A DNA stretch of 64,000 nucleotides from Flavobacterium hankyongi (GTDB lineage: Bacteria > Bacteroidota > Bacteroidia > Flavobacteriales > Flavobacteriaceae), in NCBI RefSeq assembly GCF_036840915.1, contig NZ_CP085725.1, positions 1,736,001-1,800,000 of the forward strand, given 5' to 3'. The position numbers and the translations under genes are program-made. The notes beneath the pieces are model-generated. The model saw only the letters and a list, made by a program, of their open reading frames with translations, had not been told where the DNA came from and searched no databases. Numbering within the stretch: position 1 is the first letter of the stretch; each line of letters begins with the position of its first letter. Of the stretch, positions 60,847-64,000 are shown piece after piece.

Positions 60847-61797
60847 TTAAACAGCCTTAGCTTGATCAGAAAAAGTCATCCCGTTAAGCAATTCATGAAT
60901 CAACATTTTCTTTTTCCCAGGAAATTGAATTGAAATTACGTGAATAAATCCGCCAGAAACTGCAATTTTCATTTCTTTTTTTGTTGTCACAACACTCCCA
61001 AATTCTAAATCATGGTCTACAACTTCCTTTCTTACCTCATATATCTTAACATTCCATTCTTCATCACCATCTTTAAAAAAACAATATGCTGATGGATATG
61101 GACTCAAACCTCGTATCAAATTATAAGCCTCATCAATTCCTCTATTGAAATCTATTTTACAATTTTCCCTATCTAACTTGTAAGCTGTTTTTATTTCTGG
61201 AGTATCTTGTTGTATTATAGCAGTCACATCACCTTGACTTATTTTATCTAGAGTCTCAACAACAGCCTCGCAACCTAAAACCATTAGTTTATCATGCAAC
61301 TCTCCAGCCGTTTCATTTTCTGATATATTAATTTCTTTACTAAGAATCATAGCGCCGGTATCAATTTTCTCATCAATAAAAAATGTAGTTACACCAGTTT
61401 TAGTTTCTCCATTAATTATGGCCCAATTAATAGGAGCAGCTCCTCTATAATTTGGTAAAAGCGAAGCATGTAAATTAAATGTTCCGTATTTAGGCATAGC
61501 CCAAACCACTTTAGGAAGCATTCTAAAAGCAACAACCACTTGCAAATTTGCATTAAGCGATTTTAACTCTTCTAAAAAATCTTCACTTTTTAAATTAGAA
61601 GGCTGCAATAATCTCAATCCTTTTTCAATTGCATATTCTTTTACTGCCGAATATTTTATTTTTTGCCCACGTCCTGCAGGCTTATCTACAGCGGTTATGA
61701 CTCCAACAACTTCGTGTTTACCATCTTTTACTATTGCATCTAGGATTCCCACAGCAAATTCGGGAGTACCCATAAAAACAATTCTTAATTTTTCCAT
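60847..61797 (-). CDS. fmt: methionyl-tRNA formyltransferase
   Basis: A 316-residue enzyme that formylates initiator Met-tRNA using 10-formyltetrahydrofolate. Motifs: RIVFMGTPEFAVGILDAI at the N-terminus, then HASLLPNYRGAAPINWAI with the catalytic Asn/His/Asp system (His in NLHASLLP, Asp in FIDEKIDTGAM). The C-terminal OB-like domain (about 210-310) is present. Its ATG overlaps the recQ stop (TAATG), so the two are translationally coupled. Confidence 0.95.
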   Translation of the reverse strand: MEKLRIVFMGTPEFAVGILDAIVKDGKHEVVGVITAVDKPAGRGQKIKYSAVKEYAIEKGLRLLQPSNLKSEDFLEELKSLNANLQVVVAFRMLPKVVWAMPKYGTFNLHASLLPNYRGAAPINWAIINGETKTGVTTFFIDEKIDTGAMILSKEINISENETAGELHDKLMVLGCEAVVETLDKISQGDVTAIIQQDTPEIKTAYKLDRENCKIDFNRGIDEAYNLIRGLSPYPSAYCFFKDGDEEWNVKIYEVRKEVVDHDLEFGSVVTTKKEMKIAVSGGFIHVISIQFPGKKKMLIHELLNGMTFSDQAKAV

Positions 61798-63692
61798 TAT
61801 TTTACTATTGTAAATTGATTTCTACTATTAATAGAAACCATATTATATTCTAACAACTTTTTAACCACCTCTAACACTTGCTCTTCACTTACTCCAACCA
61901 ATGAGACTATTTCTCTAGTTGTCATCTCTTTTTGTTGTAAAAGATTCATTATCTCAAACTTTAAATCTTCAACAGGAGTTTTTTTTACTTTTTTAGAAAC
62001 ACAATAAGAACAAACTCCACATTCATTACTATTTGTTTCTCCAAAATATTCCAGAAGCAATTGACTTTTACAACTTGTCTCATTTAAAACATATTTTATC
62101 ATTGCTTGCATTTGTTCCTTTTTCACCGAATTTTGGTTTTCCAAATGTTTTGATATTCGATTAATTGTTCTCTCATCTTCACGGACTTCTAAAAAAACAA
62201 TTTTAGACTCATTGTGCTGAAAAAAACAGTCAACTATATTTAAATTTTTAAGTTTCTCCAGCAAATTTAGCACTTTAACTTCTGACGTCCCTGTTTTCTT
62301 AGCTACAAAAGCACAATTGATGTTAATTTGAAGATCAAAAATCCCTGGATAACTTCTTAAAATTGTCGAAATAATTGGTTCATCATCAGGATTGAGACTT
62401 ATGTAACGAATAACTTCTTTAGATTCCAATAAAAACTGAACTTGTACTTTTTCTGAAAATTCCTGAGAAAGACTTATCACTCCTTGTCTGTCTAAAAACT
62501 GAAGGGAATTAAATGTTTTTAAAACTGGAAATTTATATTGTAAACAAAACTGATTTAAACTAAAAGGAAATTCATCATTAATGCCTTCCCCATATGCTAT
62601 TTGAAAATAATTACAGAGTTTTAGATAAACTTCTTTGAGAAACTTAACATCTGGCAATACATTTATAAACTGATTTTCAGCCTGAATGATATCTGAAGGT
62701 GAACTTATTAAAATTGCAAATGCCTTTTCTCCGTTTCTACCAGCTCTCCCCGCTTCCTGATAATAGCTTTCTAAATTTTCAGGCAGGTTTATATGAATAA
62801 CTGTTTTCACATTGGGTTTATCAATCCCCATTCCAAAAGCGCTTGTAGCAATCATAACAGGGCTTTTATCTGTAAGCCACAAGTTCATGTTTTTCTCTTT
62901 TTCTTTTAAAGGTAATCCACCGTGATAAAAAGTGGTTTTAAAACCTAAATCGGCTAATTTTTGAGCATATTCATGACAGTTTTTCCTATTACGAACATAT
63001 ATAATTGAAGACTCAGGGTTTTTTTGAAGAATTTGATTGAGTTTATACAACTTATCTTCGGCTTTAATAATATGATAACCTAGATTTTCTCTAGCGAATG
63101 ACTTCGAAAAAAGATTCGGATTTTCTAATCCTAACAAATTAATAATATCTATTTGCACTCTTGGAGTAGCTGATGCTGTTAAGGCTATAAAAGGAATCTT
63201 AGGAAAATGAGTTTTTAAATTTTTAATTTTCAGATATGAAGGTCTAAAATCATGACCCCATTGCGACACACAATGTGCTTCATCAATTGCCACTAAACTT
63301 ACAGGTAAACTTTTAATACGTTCCAGAATCCAATCTTGTTCAAGGCGCTCTGGTGATAGATACAAAAATTTATAATTCCCAAATTGGCAATTATCTAACA
63401 ATTGCAGTATTTCATCTGTTTTAATACCACCAGTCAATGCTATAGCTTTAATATCCCTACTTTGCAGTTGAGCCACTTGGTCTTTCATTAAAGCAATCAA
63501 GGGAGAAACAACAAGACAAAAACCATTAAAGACCATTCCAGGAACTTGAAAACACAATGATTTCCCACCCCCTGTAGGCATTAACCCAAAAGTGTCCTTA
63601 CCTTTTAATACTGATTGTATTATTTCATCCTGAACAGGTCTAAAAGAAGAATAGTTCCAATATTTTTCAAGAATTTGTAATGCTTGCTGCAT
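61797..63692 (-). CDS. recQ: RecQ family ATP-dependent DNA helicase
   Basis: A 631-residue SF2 helicase. Motif I is MPTGGGKSLC (GGGKS at 41-45), the DEAH box is at 137-140, and motif VI is YYQEAGRAGRNG. A zinc-binding region with Cys in CKSQLLLEYF, NECGVCSYC follows (about 540-570), then a short winged-helix-like C-terminus. The HRDC domain of E. coli RecQ is not evident. It unwinds DNA 3' to 5' in recombination and repair. fmt follows with overlapping codons. Confidence 0.93.
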   Translation of the reverse strand: MQQALQILEKYWNYSSFRPVQDEIIQSVLKGKDTFGLMPTGGGKSLCFQVPGMVFNGFCLVVSPLIALMKDQVAQLQSRDIKAIALTGGIKTDEILQLLDNCQFGNYKFLYLSPERLEQDWILERIKSLPVSLVAIDEAHCVSQWGHDFRPSYLKIKNLKTHFPKIPFIALTASATPRVQIDIINLLGLENPNLFSKSFARENLGYHIIKAEDKLYKLNQILQKNPESSIIYVRNRKNCHEYAQKLADLGFKTTFYHGGLPLKEKEKNMNLWLTDKSPVMIATSAFGMGIDKPNVKTVIHINLPENLESYYQEAGRAGRNGEKAFAILISSPSDIIQAENQFINVLPDVKFLKEVYLKLCNYFQIAYGEGINDEFPFSLNQFCLQYKFPVLKTFNSLQFLDRQGVISLSQEFSEKVQVQFLLESKEVIRYISLNPDDEPIISTILRSYPGIFDLQININCAFVAKKTGTSEVKVLNLLEKLKNLNIVDCFFQHNESKIVFLEVREDERTINRISKHLENQNSVKKEQMQAMIKYVLNETSCKSQLLLEYFGETNSNECGVCSYCVSKKVKKTPVEDLKFEIMNLLQQKEMTTREIVSLVGVSEEQVLEVVKKLLEYNMVSINSRNQFTIVK

Positions 63693-63767
63693 TCAGAAGT
63701 ATTTAAAGTCTAAAAATAAAAAGTTTACTTATTTAAAACAAACTTTTTAAAATTAAAACTATACTGA

Positions 63768-64000
63768 CTATTTAAGGTGAGTAAAAATAAAATCGATACG
63801 CTCATTTACAGTTCCAATAGGCACTTCTATAAGTTTGTAACCGTATTTTGCATAGGTTTCCTTAAGATGATCGTAGATAATCTTAGCCTGCTCAAAGTTT
63901 TCATAACGAGCTTGATCACTCACATATATATCTTCCCAAGGTGGTAGAACAAATACTTTACTGTATTTACTATCATGGCAACTTTCATCAAAATGTTGAG
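63768..64000 (-). CDS. C-terminal end of an AAA_28-like ATPase, partial
   Basis: Partial at the right edge; the visible frame of about 77 residues ends with TAG at 63770-63768. It reads VFVLPPWEDIYVSDQARYE, then EQAKIIYDHLKETYAKYGYKL and VPIGTVNERIDFIF. This resembles the C-terminal end of small P-loop proteins of the AAA_28 type, often called predicted ATPases or nucleoside kinase-like. The P-loop lies outside the window, so the call is tentative. Confidence 0.6.
   Translation of the reverse strand, partial: QHFDESCHDSKYSKVFVLPPWEDIYVSDQARYENFEQAKIIYDHLKETYAKYGYKLIEVPIGTVNERIDFIFTHLK

Noticed and set aside
1-64000. CRISPR array, insertion sequence, prophage or integron
   Set aside because: No regularly spaced repeats, transposase, integrase or phage genes were found in any frame.

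Overview
The window looks like chromosome of a Flavobacterium-like member of the Flavobacteriaceae. The DNA is strongly AT-rich. Several RNA and ribosomal genes carry the Bacteroidetes promoter (TTG, 18-20 bp, TAnnTTTG), and Shine-Dalgarno sequences are not evident. Gene content agrees: outer-membrane barrels of the TonB-receptor type, a type IX secretion (T9SS) type A sorting domain, short lipoprotein signals and families common in this group (DUF4199, DUF2721, DUF4369, TIGR03643). Nearly all of it is compact, conserved housekeeping DNA. No gene-free stretch exceeds 300 bases, and I saw no insertion sequence, prophage, integrase or CRISPR array.

Layout. 0-3 kb: two tandem related outer-membrane barrel proteins (the first cut by the window edge). 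3-12.3 kb: cyclophilin lipoprotein with fabH, a TauE/SafE permease, an S9 peptidase, an ABC ATPase, a lipocalin-like/OmpA lipoprotein pair and htpG. 12.3-16.2 kb: the most unusual locus, a minus-strand set of an outer-membrane barrel, a TlpA-like thiol-disulfide lipoprotein and a small Cys-rich leader peptide gene with a stop at codon 2 behind an intact promoter. 16.2-24.3 kb: mostly single plus-strand genes (DUF2721, a secreted protein with a basic tail, EamA, DoxX, aqpZ, AlkB, fatty acid hydroxylase, M61 peptidase, DUF4369). 24.4-27.3 kb: two identical tRNA-Thr genes, then the minus-strand run idi, queD, peroxiredoxin, manA. 27.4-30.7 kb: a T9SS-exported FG-GAP/ASPIC-UnbV protein with a di-haem cytochrome-like lipoprotein. 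31-34.2 kb: carB, a large hairpin element and rpmH.

34.4-42.9 kb: TPR and thioredoxin-like proteins, a hydrolase / lytic transglycosylase / permease operon, mtaB, aspA, a GlmU-like protein and rpmE. 43.1-48.4 kb: tightly coupled DUF4199, family 2 glycosyltransferase, phospho-sugar mutase and MsbA-type exporter, probably an envelope polysaccharide or lipid unit. 48.3-54 kb: a small membrane protein, DUF2971, then a minus-strand M23 peptidase / TonB receptor / EF-hand-like lipoprotein operon. 54.2-58.3 kb: a coiled-coil ZapB-like protein, zapA, 6S RNA, rny, a PAS histidine kinase and tRNA-Met. 58.4-64 kb: START-like protein, aminotransferase IV, YqgE, HU, fmt, recQ and the end of an AAA ATPase-like gene.

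Genes missing from a length-limited ORF list but supported here are rpmH (53 aa), a 53-aa membrane protein, the Cys-rich peptide reading frame from its original ATG, 6S RNA, three tRNAs and the two edge-truncated genes. Several starts were moved from TTG codons to downstream ATGs, in some cases because a promoter -7 element overlaps the TTG.
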